Assembly (NCBI RefSeq): GCF_002013915.1
Contig: NZ_MBTF01000035.1
Location: 186,001 to 250,000, forward strand
Length of the DNA stretch: 64,000 nucleotides
Direction of reading: 5' to 3'
Source: Mucilaginibacter pedocola
GTDB taxonomy: Bacteria > Bacteroidota > Bacteroidia > Sphingobacteriales > Sphingobacteriaceae
Shown: in pieces, positions 7,836 through 16,428 of the stretch
Layout of the letters: each line of letters starts with the position of its first letter
How positions within the stretch are numbered: the first letter of the stretch is position 1
Position numbers and translations under genes: made by a program
The notes under the pieces: model-generated
The model's input: the letters and a program-made list of their open reading frames with translations, nothing else
Databases searched by the model: none
Told to the model about the DNA's origin: nothing

Positions 7836-9046
7836 TGTATAACCATCCCGTATATACTGATAACGACCCGCAAACCGAGCATTCTACGCTCAACCTTGGG
7901 CCAACCCACCCTGCCACGCACGGTGTATTCCAGAACGTACTGGAGATGGATGGCGAACGTATTGTTAGCGGCGTATCAACCATTGGCTACATACACCGCG
8001 CTTTTGAGAAAATTGCCGAACATAGGCCATTCTATCAAATAACCCCGCTTACCGACCGCCTGAACTACTGCTCGTCGCCCATTAACAACATGGGCTGGCA
8101 CATGACGGTTGAGAAGCTTTTGGGTATCACCACGCCAAAACGTGTTGACTACATGCGTATCATCATTATGGAGCTATCGCGCATAGCCGACCATATTGTT
8201 TGTAACTCCATTCTTGGTGTAGATACCGGCGCTTTAACCGGCTTTACCTACATGATGCAGTACCGCGAAGCTATCTACGAAGTATTCGAGGAAATATGCG
8301 GTTCGCGCTTGACTACTAATATTGGTCGTATAGGCGGTTTCGAACGCAACTTCAACCACATTGCTTTCGCCAAGATCCGCAAGGTTTTAAAAGATTTCAA
8401 TTACGGTTTAAAAGAGTTCGAATCGCTTTTTAACCGTAACCGCATATTTGTTGACCGTACCCGTGGTGTTGCCGCCGTTACTCCTGAGCAAGCTTTAAGC
8501 TACAGCTGGAGCGGCCCTATACTGCGTGCTACCGGCGTAGATTACGACGTAAGGGCGATGGAGCCATACTCGTCATACGATGAATTTGACTTTGAAGTAC
8601 CGGTTGGCGATAATGGCGACGTTTACGCCCGCTTTTTGGTGCGTAACGAAGAAATGTGGCAGAGCATGCGCCTGATAGAGCAAGCGCTGAACAAAATAGA
8701 AAAAGAAGATTCAAGCATTTTCCACGCGGATGTGCCGGCATTTTACCTGCCACCAAAGGAAGAAGTTTACAATAACATGGAAGCTTTGATCTATCACTTT
8801 AAAATTGTGATGGGCGAAGTAGAAACCCCTAACGCCGAAGTATACCATGCGGTAGAGGGTGCCAACGGCGAACTTGGTTTTTACCTGGTGAACGATGGCG
8901 GCAGAAGCCCTTACCGTTTACACTTCCGCAGGCCAAGCTTCATCAACTACCAGATGTATGCGCCTATGAGCCGCGGCATGCTGTTGTCTGATGCGATTAT
9001 TAACATGAGTAGTTTAAACGTAATAGCAGGAGAGTTAGATGCTTAG
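7835..9046 (+). CDS. nuoD: NADH-quinone oxidoreductase subunit D (49 kDa subunit)
   Basis: NuoD forms the quinone-binding cavity with NuoB and NuoH. The 403-residue product contains the LGPTHPATHGVF motif at about residues 21-33 with the His involved at the quinone site, followed by GYIHRAFEK and the RIADHIV helix. The C-terminus ends LNVIAGELDA, close to the family's usual GELDR end. As expected for complex I, the Ni-binding cysteines of related hydrogenases are absent. It overlaps nuoE by eight bases. Confidence 0.97.
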   Translation: MYNHPVYTDNDPQTEHSTLNLGPTHPATHGVFQNVLEMDGERIVSGVSTIGYIHRAFEKIAEHRPFYQITPLTDRLNYCSSPINNMGWHMTVEKLLGITTPKRVDYMRIIIMELSRIADHIVCNSILGVDTGALTGFTYMMQYREAIYEVFEEICGSRLTTNIGRIGGFERNFNHIAFAKIRKVLKDFNYGLKEFESLFNRNRIFVDRTRGVAAVTPEQALSYSWSGPILRATGVDYDVRAMEPYSSYDEFDFEVPVGDNGDVYARFLVRNEEMWQSMRLIEQALNKIEKEDSSIFHADVPAFYLPPKEEVYNNMEALIYHFKIVMGEVETPNAEVYHAVEGANGELGFYLVNDGGRSPYRLHFRRPSFINYQMYAPMSRGMLLSDAIINMSSLNVIAGELDA

Positions 9047-9563
9047 CGTACAGAATACCGATACCCCGGTAACATTTTCGCCGGAACTGAAGGCAAAGTT
9101 TGCCGATGTGGTTAGCCGTTACCCTGCAGGTAAACAAAAATCGGCCCTGCTGCCTGTGCTGCATTTGGTGCAAGCCGAATATGGCTGGGTAAGCGCCCCT
9201 GCTATGGATGCCGTTGCCGAATATTTGTCGATACAATCTATCGAAGTCTACGAGGTGGCATCTTTCTATACCATGTATTTTTTAAAACCACAAGGCAAAT
9301 ATATGCTGGAGGTTTGCCGCACCGGCCCATGCGAAATTGTAGGCGCTACGCCAATAATGGAGCACATTGAGCAACAATTGGGTGTAAAAGAAGGCGACGT
9401 TACCGAAGACGGCTTGTTTAGCTGGAGAGGCGTTGAGTGCCTTGCAGCCTGCGGCTTTGGCCCGGTATTGCAGATTGGCCCCGAATATACTTTTTACGAG
9501 AACTTAACCAAAGAGTCGGTTGATACTTTGATCAGCGATTTAAGAAGAAAGGCTGGCAACTAA
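9039..9563 (+). CDS. nuoE: NADH-quinone oxidoreductase subunit E (24 kDa subunit)
   Basis: NuoE holds the [2Fe-2S] cluster N1a beside the flavin subunit NuoF. The 174-residue thioredoxin-like protein has the four ligands in EVCRTGPCEIV (about residues 95-100) and CLAACGFGP (about 135-139). It overlaps nuoD by eight bases and nuoF by one base, so it is translated within the same operon. Confidence 0.96.
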   Translation: MLSVQNTDTPVTFSPELKAKFADVVSRYPAGKQKSALLPVLHLVQAEYGWVSAPAMDAVAEYLSIQSIEVYEVASFYTMYFLKPQGKYMLEVCRTGPCEIVGATPIMEHIEQQLGVKEGDVTEDGLFSWRGVECLAACGFGPVLQIGPEYTFYENLTKESVDTLISDLRRKAGN

Positions 9564-10918
9564 TGGCACGTAAACTTTTACTCGAGCATATCAACGTACC
9601 CGGCATCAATACATTTGATGTTTACCGCTCTAAAGGTGGTTATGCTGCGGTAGAAAAAGCCCTGAAAACCCTTACCCCCGAAGAAATAGTAGAGGAAGTA
9701 AAGAAATCGGGTTTACGCGGCCGTGGCGGTGCGGGTTTCCCTACCGGCATGAAATGGAGCTTTTTGGCCAAGCCGGAAGGCGTTGCGCGCTACCTGGTTT
9801 GCAACGGCGACGAATCTGAACCCGGTACTTTTAAAGACCGCTTTTTGATGACCTATATCCCTCACTTATTAATTGAGGGTATGATCGTATCCAGCTTCGC
9901 ACTGGGTGCCAATACATCGTACATATACCTGCGCGGCGAAATGATGCCGCAGATACGTATACTGGAAAAAGCCATTGCCGAAGCAAAAGCAAAAGGCTTT
10001 TTAGGTAAAAACATTTTAGGCACCGGTTACGACCTGGAGCTTTACGTACAACCGGGCGGCGGCGCCTACATCTGCGGTGAAGAAACCGCTTTGTTAGAGT
10101 CGTTGGAAGGTAAACGCGGTAACCCGAGGATAAAGCCACCATTTCCGGCCATTGCGGGTTTGTATGGCTGCCCAACGGTAGTAAACAATGTAGAATCAAT
10201 TGCTGCTGTAGTACCTATCATTAACGATGGTGGCGAAGAGTATGCTAAAATAGGTATCGGCCGCAGTACCGGCACTAAACTGATATCTGCCGGTGGTAAC
10301 TTAAAACGCCCCGGTGTTTACGAGATAGAATTAGGCCTATCCGCCGAAGAATTTGTTTATGGCGACGATTACTGCCAGGGTATTGCCAATGGCAAACGCC
10401 TTAAAGCAGTTGTTGCCGGCGGTTCATCGGTACCAATTTTGCCTGCCAACCTGTTCCTGAAAACCATTAACAACGAGGCTCGTTTGATGAGCTACGAATC
10501 TTTAAGTGATGGTGGTTTTGCAACAGGTACTATGTTGGGTTCGGGTGGCTTTATAGCTTACGACGAAGACCAGTGCATTGTGCGCAATACCTGGAACTTT
10601 GCCCGTTTTTACCACCACGAAAGCTGCGGCCAATGTTCGCCATGCCGCGAAGGTACCGGCTGGATGGAGAAAGTGTTGCACCGCCTGGAATACGGCCATG
10701 GCAAAATGAGCGACATTGACCTGTTGGTTGATGTATCTAAAAAAATTGAAGGTAATACCATTTGCCCATTGGGTGATGCTGCGGCCTGGCCGGTTGCCAG
10801 TGCAATACGCCACTTTAGAGACGAATTTGAATGGCATGTAACAAGTGCCTACGAAGCTACAACACGCAATTATGGCTTAGCGCATTACGCTGATCCGTTA
10901 AATGCTGTCGTAGCGTAA
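9563..10918 (+). CDS. nuoF: NADH-quinone oxidoreductase subunit F (NADH/FMN-binding)
   Basis: NuoF oxidises NADH with FMN and a [4Fe-4S] cluster (N3). In its 451 residues I see the NADH-binding Gly-rich motif GRGGAGFPTGMKW at about 52-64, the FMN-binding stretch with AYICGEETALLES near 170-182, and the cluster ligands ESCGQCSPCREGTG near 353-366 with a fourth Cys in GNTICPLGDAA near 396. All key residues are present. It begins on the last base of nuoE. Confidence 0.97.
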   Translation: MARKLLLEHINVPGINTFDVYRSKGGYAAVEKALKTLTPEEIVEEVKKSGLRGRGGAGFPTGMKWSFLAKPEGVARYLVCNGDESEPGTFKDRFLMTYIPHLLIEGMIVSSFALGANTSYIYLRGEMMPQIRILEKAIAEAKAKGFLGKNILGTGYDLELYVQPGGGAYICGEETALLESLEGKRGNPRIKPPFPAIAGLYGCPTVVNNVESIAAVVPIINDGGEEYAKIGIGRSTGTKLISAGGNLKRPGVYEIELGLSAEEFVYGDDYCQGIANGKRLKAVVAGGSSVPILPANLFLKTINNEARLMSYESLSDGGFATGTMLGSGGFIAYDEDQCIVRNTWNFARFYHHESCGQCSPCREGTGWMEKVLHRLEYGHGKMSDIDLLVDVSKKIEGNTICPLGDAAAWPVASAIRHFRDEFEWHVTSAYEATTRNYGLAHYADPLNAVVA

Positions 10919-10943
10919 TAAAATATAAAAGGACATTAAGTCA

Positions 10944-11942
10944 ATGAAGGTAACGATAGACGGATTTCCGATCGATGTAGAACCAGGAACCACCATCCTG
11001 AACGCCGCAAGGATGATTGGTGGCGACATAGTTCCGCCTGCCATGTGCTATTATTCCAAACTGGAAGGTAGCGGCGGTAAATGCCGTACCTGTTTGGTGA
11101 AGGTGAGCAAAGGTTCTGAAAAAGACCCGCGCCCTATGCCAAAGCTGGTGGCCAGCTGCCGTACTACGGTAATGGACGGTATGGAAGTACAAAACATCAC
11201 ATCGCCGGAGGTTATTGAGGCACGCAAAGGCGTTGTGGAAATGCTTTTGATAAACCACCCGCTTGATTGCCCTGTGTGCGACCAGGCAGGCGAATGCCAC
11301 CTGCAGGATTTAGGTTACGAGCACGGTGCCGCTAAAACTCGCTACGAGTTCGACCGCCGTACATTCGAGAAAATAGATATTGGCGATAAGATACAGTTGC
11401 ACATGACGCGTTGCATCCTTTGCTACCGTTGTGTATTCACCGCCGACCAAATAACCGACCACCGTATACACGGTATCCTTAACCGCGGCGACCACTCCGA
11501 AATTTCTACCTACATACAAAAAGCTGTTGATAACGACTTTAGTGGCAACGTGATAGACGTTTGCCCGGTAGGTGCCTTAACCGATAAAACTTTCCGCTTT
11601 AAAAACCGTGTATGGTTCACCAAACCGGTAGAAGCACACCGCGATTGCGACCACGAGAAATGCAACGGTAAAGTAACCCTTTGGTACAAAGGCGAAGATG
11701 TTATCCGTGTAACCGCACGTAAAGATGAGTACGGTGAGGTTGAGGAATTTATCTGCAACACCTGCCGCTTCGATAAAAAGAAAACTGCTGATTGGGTAAT
11801 TGAAGGCCCGCGCAAGGTTTCAAACAAATCGGTTATCAGCGCTAATCATTACGATACACTTAAGCCGTTGCCGGTAGTGAAAGCTAATCCGCAATTGCAG
11901 CAGGCCAATAAAGAACAATTTGAAAGGGAGACACGCTTATAA
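10944..11942 (+). CDS. nuoG: NADH-quinone oxidoreductase subunit G, short form
   Basis: This is the iron-sulfur part of NuoG. The first 80 residues form a [2Fe-2S] ferredoxin domain with Cys at about 35, 47, 50 and 72. Next comes the HxxxCxxC...C [4Fe-4S] motif (HPLDCPVCDQAGEC) and a second [4Fe-4S] site (CILCYRC...CPVGAL). A small MopII-like module with further cysteines follows (DCDHEKC, ICNTC). At 332 residues it lacks the large molybdopterin-oxidoreductase-like domain of the roughly 900-residue enterobacterial NuoG. There is no frameshift: the stop overlaps the nuoH start by one base. Such short NuoG proteins are known from other aerobic Bacteroidota. Confidence 0.93.
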   Translation: MKVTIDGFPIDVEPGTTILNAARMIGGDIVPPAMCYYSKLEGSGGKCRTCLVKVSKGSEKDPRPMPKLVASCRTTVMDGMEVQNITSPEVIEARKGVVEMLLINHPLDCPVCDQAGECHLQDLGYEHGAAKTRYEFDRRTFEKIDIGDKIQLHMTRCILCYRCVFTADQITDHRIHGILNRGDHSEISTYIQKAVDNDFSGNVIDVCPVGALTDKTFRFKNRVWFTKPVEAHRDCDHEKCNGKVTLWYKGEDVIRVTARKDEYGEVEEFICNTCRFDKKKTADWVIEGPRKVSNKSVISANHYDTLKPLPVVKANPQLQQANKEQFERETRL

Positions 11943-12973
11943 TGGAAGGTTTAGATATACTCATTAAGTTCGGGCTTATCGTAGTTATATTCCTGATAAG
12001 CCTGGTAGTTGCCATGTACTCTACTTATGCAGAGCGCAAAGTGGCAGCTTTCTTCCAGGATCGTGTTGGCCCTAACCGCGCAGGCCCATGGGGAATTTTA
12101 CAGCCATTGGCTGATGGTGGTAAGATGTTTTTGAAAGAAGAGATCATCCCAACTAATGCAACTGGATTCTTGTTCATTGTAGGCCCATCGCTGGCTATCC
12201 TCACAGCTTGTATAGGTTCTGCGGTTATCCCATGGGGACAAACTGTAGTAATTGCCGGTAAATCTATTCCATTGCAGGTAACTGATATTAACGTAGGTAT
12301 CCTTTACATTTTTGGTGTTGTATCGCTTGGTGTATACGGTATCATGATAGGTGGTTGGGCATCAAACAACAAGTACTCGTTAATGGGTGCTATCCGCGCG
12401 GCTTCTCAAAATATCAGCTACGAAATTTCGATGGGCTTGAGCATCATCGCTCTTTTATTAGTTACCGGAACTTTAAGCCTGGGCGAAATTGCACAGCAGC
12501 AACATGGCTGGCACTGGAACGTGATTTACCAACCGGTTGGCTTCCTGCTTTTCCTGGTATGTGCTTTTGCCGAAACTAACCGTACGCCATTCGACTTGCC
12601 TGAGTGCGAAACCGAGCTGGTTGGTGGTTACCATACCGAGTATTCTTCAATGAAATTAGGTTTTTACCTGTTTGCAGAGTATATCAACATGTTTATTTCA
12701 TCGGCGGTAATGGTTACCCTTTATTGGGGTAGTTATAATTACCCGGGGATGGACTATATGCACGAATTGCTGGGAGACACTTGGGCACCTTTGTTAGGTT
12801 TTGGCGTAATGTTCATGAAAACATTGCTGTTCATCTTCTTCTTCATGTGGATACGCTGGACCATCCCGCGTTTCCGTTACGACCAGTTGATGGACCTCGG
12901 CTGGAAAATTTTGATACCTCTGGCCATTGCCAATATAGTTGTTACAGGCGTAGTTATTACTTTTTTTAAATAG
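11942..12973 (+). CDS. nuoH: NADH-quinone oxidoreductase subunit H
   Basis: NuoH connects the membrane arm to the quinone site. The 343-residue protein has about eight membrane segments and the characteristic loop ERKVAAFFQDRVGPNRAGP followed by QPLADGGKMFLKE at about residues 28-62, plus the acidic loop TPFDLPECETELVGGYHTEY around 212-231. All are diagnostic for the family. The gene starts within the nuoG stop codon, indicating coupling. Confidence 0.97.
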   Translation: MEGLDILIKFGLIVVIFLISLVVAMYSTYAERKVAAFFQDRVGPNRAGPWGILQPLADGGKMFLKEEIIPTNATGFLFIVGPSLAILTACIGSAVIPWGQTVVIAGKSIPLQVTDINVGILYIFGVVSLGVYGIMIGGWASNNKYSLMGAIRAASQNISYEISMGLSIIALLLVTGTLSLGEIAQQQHGWHWNVIYQPVGFLLFLVCAFAETNRTPFDLPECETELVGGYHTEYSSMKLGFYLFAEYINMFISSAVMVTLYWGSYNYPGMDYMHELLGDTWAPLLGFGVMFMKTLLFIFFFMWIRWTIPRFRYDQLMDLGWKILIPLAIANIVVTGVVITFFK

Positions 12974-12991
12974 CGAGGCATAGTTTACAAA

Positions 12992-13489
12992 ATGGAATCA
13001 TTAAGTAATAAAAAGAAAGTTTTAGAAGTAAAGCCCCTCAATTTTTGGGAGAAGGCTTACCTGCCTGCTATTGCCAAAGGTTTGAGCATTACGATCGGGC
13101 ACTTCTTCAAAAAACCGGTTACTATACAATACCCCGAGCAGAAGCGCGAGTTTTCTGAAAACTATCGTGGTATGCACTCGCTAAAACGTGATGAGAACGG
13201 TAAAGAGCGTTGCACTGCCTGTGGCCTTTGCGCACTATCGTGCCCGGCAGAGGCTATCACCATGACGGCTGCCGAACGCCAAAAAGGCGAAGAGCATTTA
13301 TACCGCGAAGAGAAGTATGCTGCTGTGTATGAAATAAATATGCTGCGCTGCATTTTCTGCGGCCTTTGCGAGGAAGCATGCCCTAAAGAGGCAATATATC
13401 TTGATGGTGACATCGTTCCGTCGGATTACCTGCGTAAGGATTTCATTTACGGCAAAGACAAATTAGTAGAGGCACCGTTAAATCAATAA
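12992..13489 (+). CDS. nuoI: NADH-quinone oxidoreductase subunit I (8Fe ferredoxin)
   Basis: NuoI carries two [4Fe-4S] clusters (N6a and N6b) that relay electrons to N2. The 165-residue protein has the two ferredoxin motifs CTACGLCALSCP and CIFCGLCEEACP at about residues 71-82 and 116-127. The N-terminus carries an amphipathic stretch that would sit on the membrane. It lies 18 bases after nuoH. Confidence 0.97.
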   Translation: MESLSNKKKVLEVKPLNFWEKAYLPAIAKGLSITIGHFFKKPVTIQYPEQKREFSENYRGMHSLKRDENGKERCTACGLCALSCPAEAITMTAAERQKGEEHLYREEKYAAVYEINMLRCIFCGLCEEACPKEAIYLDGDIVPSDYLRKDFIYGKDKLVEAPLNQ

Positions 13490-13550
13490 CAGAAGTTTTA
13501 TACCTTTGCCCAACTCTTTTAAAAGGCAAAAGTATTTTGTAAATATCAAC

Positions 13551-14060
13551 ATGAGTACATTTTACTTCATCGCGTTTTTATCAATTTTTTTCTCCATCCT
13601 GGTAATTTCTGCCAAGAACCCGGTGCATAGCATCCTGTACCTCATCCTCACGTTTTTTACTTTTACCATCCATTATATTTTAATGAATGCCCAGTTTTTG
13701 GCCGTTGTAAACTTTATTGTTTACATGGGGGCCATACTGGTATTGTTCCTTTATACGCTGATGCTTATTAACCTGAACAAAGAGAGCGAACCTGTGAAGC
13801 CATTTATGGTGAAGCTGGCTGCAGTTTTTGGTGCGGGTATATTAGCTGTGGCATTGGTATCATCATTAAAAGTATTAACCCACACTTCAGACCCTGTGGT
13901 ATTGAAAAACCCAAACTTGGGTTTGGTGAAAAACCTGGGTAAAGTTTTATTTAACGAGTTCTTGCTGCCTTTCGAAGTATCGTCGGTATTGCTGTTATCG
14001 GCAATGGTGGGTGCTGTATTATTGGCAACTAAAGAGAAAGAACCAAAACCAACTATCTAA
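13551..14060 (+). CDS. nuoJ: NADH-quinone oxidoreductase subunit J
   Basis: A membrane-arm subunit of complex I with five hydrophobic segments in 169 residues. The third one (LAVVNFIVYMGAILVLFLYTLML) carries the family's VYMGAI motif that includes the pi-bulge helix. I place the start at the ATG at 13551 and not at an upstream TTG (13506), since the extension is basic and not conserved in the family. The stop shares one base with the nuoK start. Confidence 0.95.
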   Translation: MSTFYFIAFLSIFFSILVISAKNPVHSILYLILTFFTFTIHYILMNAQFLAVVNFIVYMGAILVLFLYTLMLINLNKESEPVKPFMVKLAAVFGAGILAVALVSSLKVLTHTSDPVVLKNPNLGLVKNLGKVLFNEFLLPFEVSSVLLLSAMVGAVLLATKEKEPKPTI

Positions 14061-14389
14061 TGAATAGCGTAGCCAACACCATACAAGCAGTGCCGCTTAA
14101 CCATTACATTTTGTTAAGTGCTTTAATTTTTTCGATAGGGGTTATGGGCGTGCTTTTACGCCGCAATGCTATTATCATATTCATGTCGGTTGAGTTGATG
14201 CTTAACTCGGTTAACCTGTTGCTTACAGCATTTTCGGTTTACCGCGGCGATGCAGCCGGGCAGGTATTCGTATTTTTTATTATGGCGCTTGCAGCTGCAG
14301 AGGTAGCAGTAGGGTTGGCCATTATAGTAATGATATACCGCAACACTAACTCGATAGATATTAACGTACTGAACAGGTTGAAATGGTAG
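14060..14389 (+). CDS. nuoK: NADH-quinone oxidoreductase subunit K
   Basis: NuoK is a three-helix antiporter-like subunit (109 residues; usual length about 100). The second helix holds the conserved Glu of IFMSVELMLNSVNLL at about residues 43-57, and the third holds another acidic position in MALAAAEVAVGLAI. Both are implicated in proton transfer by established work on complex I. It overlaps nuoJ by one base and is followed by a 109-base gap with a repeat-like hairpin. Confidence 0.96.
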   Translation: MNSVANTIQAVPLNHYILLSALIFSIGVMGVLLRRNAIIIFMSVELMLNSVNLLLTAFSVYRGDAAGQVFVFFIMALAAAEVAVGLAIIVMIYRNTNSIDINVLNRLKW

Positions 14390-14458
14390 CCCCCGGCCTC
14401 TGTTGCTTAACGGAGGAGCAGGAAAGGGATCAATAAATTAAAAACGAAATTAAACTTC

Positions 14459-14487
14459 TGTTCCCCCTTTAGGGGGTTAGGGGGCTG
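14459..14487. repeat. CCCCCTTTAGGGGG-type palindromic element between nuoK and nuoL
   Basis: The gap contains a CCCCC-TTTA-GGGGG hairpin directly followed by TTAGGGGG, so the G-run can pair in two alternative ways. I recall such CCCCTAA/TTAGGGGG elements as frequent in Sphingobacteriaceae intergenic DNA, but only one copy is visible here. It is not followed by a T-run, so a terminator role is unlikely, and the operon continues into nuoL. Confidence 0.5.
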
Positions 14488-14498
14488 ACGAACTTTAT

Positions 14499-16403
14499 AT
14501 GAATCAATACATTTGGCTTATTCCTATATTACCTTTAGCCGGTTTTGTGATAAACGGATTGGGGCGCAACACCCTGTCGAAAAGCGTTATTGGCGCTATT
14601 GGCAGCTTGCTGGTGTTTGTAGCATTTGGCATAAGCATAGCCACATTCTTCCAGATAAAACATACAGGCGCAGCAATTAACGTAACCCTTTTTGATTGGA
14701 TAAGCGTTGGCGATATAAAAATACCTTTCGCGTTTTTGATAGATCAGCTTAGCTCTATCATGTTGCTTATTATTACAGGGGTAGGTTTCCTTATTCACTT
14801 ATATTCGGCAGGTTATATGCACGATGATGCCGGTTTTGGCAAGTTCTTCGCTTATTTAAATCTGTTCGTATTCTTCATGCTGCTGCTGGTTATGGGTAGC
14901 AACTATATTGTAATGTTTATAGGTTGGGAGGGCGTAGGTTTATGCTCGTACCTGCTCATCGGCTTTTGGTACACTAACGGCGCTTACGCCGATGCTGCCA
15001 AAAAAGCATTTGTAATGAACCGCATAGGCGACCTTGGTTTTTTACTGGGCGTGTTCATCCTTACCATTGTATTTAAAAGCGTTGAATTTTCAACCATATT
15101 TGCTAAAGCGGCAACAGTAGTAAAAGGCGGATCGTTTATTACCATTGTAACTATACTACTATTTATTGGTGCAACCGGTAAGTCGGCACAATTGCCGCTG
15201 TTTACCTGGTTACCGGATGCGATGGCCGGCCCAACACCTGTTTCGGCGCTAATACACGCGGCTACCATGGTTACTGCCGGTATATACATGATAGCCCGCT
15301 CGAACATTTTGTTCACCATGGCGCCTGATACCATGGAGATAATAGCTATCATAGGTTTGGCAACGGCTTGCTTTGCTGCGCTTATTGCTTTAACTCAAAC
15401 GGATATTAAAAAGGTACTGGCTTATTCAACAGTATCCCAATTAGGCTATATGTTTTTAGGTTTGGGCGTTGGCGCTTACACAGGTGCTTTCTTCCACGTA
15501 TTAACCCACGCTTTCTTTAAAGCATTATTGTTCCTTGGTGCAGGTTCAGTTATCCACGCCATGAGCGGTGAGCAGGATATGCGCAAAATGGGCGGCTTAA
15601 AAGGTAAGATCAGAATTACTTTTTTAACCATGCTGGTTGGTACTGTAGCTATTGCCGGTATCCCTCCATTGTCGGGCTTTTTCTCAAAAGACGAAATATT
15701 AGCTGCGGCATTTGCACATAGCACTACGTTTTATGTAGTGGGCGTAATAACTGCCGGACTTACCTCTTTCTATATGTTCCGGATGATGTACCTCACTTTC
15801 TGGGGTAAATTCCGCGGCACGCACGAACAGGAACATCATTTACATGAGTCGCCACTGAGCATGACTATCCCATTAGTTGTATTGGCTATACTATCGGCTA
15901 TTGCCGGTATGATTGGTGTGCCTGCGGTAATGGGCGGCCATCACGAATTACACGCTTACCTTGCACCTGTTTTTGAGGCATCTGAAAAGATATTAGGTGA
16001 ACATGAATTGAGCCACAGCACCGAATGGTTGTTGATGGGTGTATCTGTTGGTGTTGCCTTGGTTGCCATGGCGTATGCTTACGTGAAATATGTTCAGGGC
16101 GGAAGCCTGCCAGTTGCCGACGAAGAAGAACGCCCGGCATTGGCTAACTTATCATACCACAAATTTTATGTAGACGAGCTTTACGATACCATTATCCGCA
16201 AGCCGCTTGATTTCCTTTCGGGATTCTTCTACAAAGTTATAGATCAATTAGGTATTGATGGCTTTGTAAATGGGCTGGGTAAGGGCACTTTAGAAACAAG
16301 TAAAGGTTTGCGCTTATTGCAAACCGGTAATGTGGGCTTCTATATATTCATGATGGTGATTGGTATAGTGGCCATCCTGGTATACGGCGTAACTAAAATA
16401 TAA
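14499..16403 (+). CDS. nuoL: NADH-quinone oxidoreductase subunit L (distal antiporter-like subunit)
   Basis: NuoL is the most distal proton-pumping subunit. The 634-residue protein has many membrane helices with the Proton_antipo core at about residues 130-420. It includes the conserved Glu in FIGWEGVGLCSYLLIGFW, the Lys in GKSAQLPLFTWLPDAM and the ALIHAATMVTAGIY helix. A His-rich loop (HEQEHHLHES) sits near 445. The C-terminus has the lateral-helix region that distinguishes NuoL from NuoM and NuoN. Confidence 0.97.
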   Translation: MNQYIWLIPILPLAGFVINGLGRNTLSKSVIGAIGSLLVFVAFGISIATFFQIKHTGAAINVTLFDWISVGDIKIPFAFLIDQLSSIMLLIITGVGFLIHLYSAGYMHDDAGFGKFFAYLNLFVFFMLLLVMGSNYIVMFIGWEGVGLCSYLLIGFWYTNGAYADAAKKAFVMNRIGDLGFLLGVFILTIVFKSVEFSTIFAKAATVVKGGSFITIVTILLFIGATGKSAQLPLFTWLPDAMAGPTPVSALIHAATMVTAGIYMIARSNILFTMAPDTMEIIAIIGLATACFAALIALTQTDIKKVLAYSTVSQLGYMFLGLGVGAYTGAFFHVLTHAFFKALLFLGAGSVIHAMSGEQDMRKMGGLKGKIRITFLTMLVGTVAIAGIPPLSGFFSKDEILAAAFAHSTTFYVVGVITAGLTSFYMFRMMYLTFWGKFRGTHEQEHHLHESPLSMTIPLVVLAILSAIAGMIGVPAVMGGHHELHAYLAPVFEASEKILGEHELSHSTEWLLMGVSVGVALVAMAYAYVKYVQGGSLPVADEEERPALANLSYHKFYVDELYDTIIRKPLDFLSGFFYKVIDQLGIDGFVNGLGKGTLETSKGLRLLQTGNVGFYIFMMVIGIVAILVYGVTKI

Positions 16404-16428
16404 TAGACAGCGATTTTCAACAGATAAA

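Noticed and set aside
10944..11942. NuoG read as a frameshifted or truncated pseudogene
   Set aside because: All Fe-S ligands are present, the stop overlaps the nuoH start by one base and no remnant of the missing domain exists downstream.
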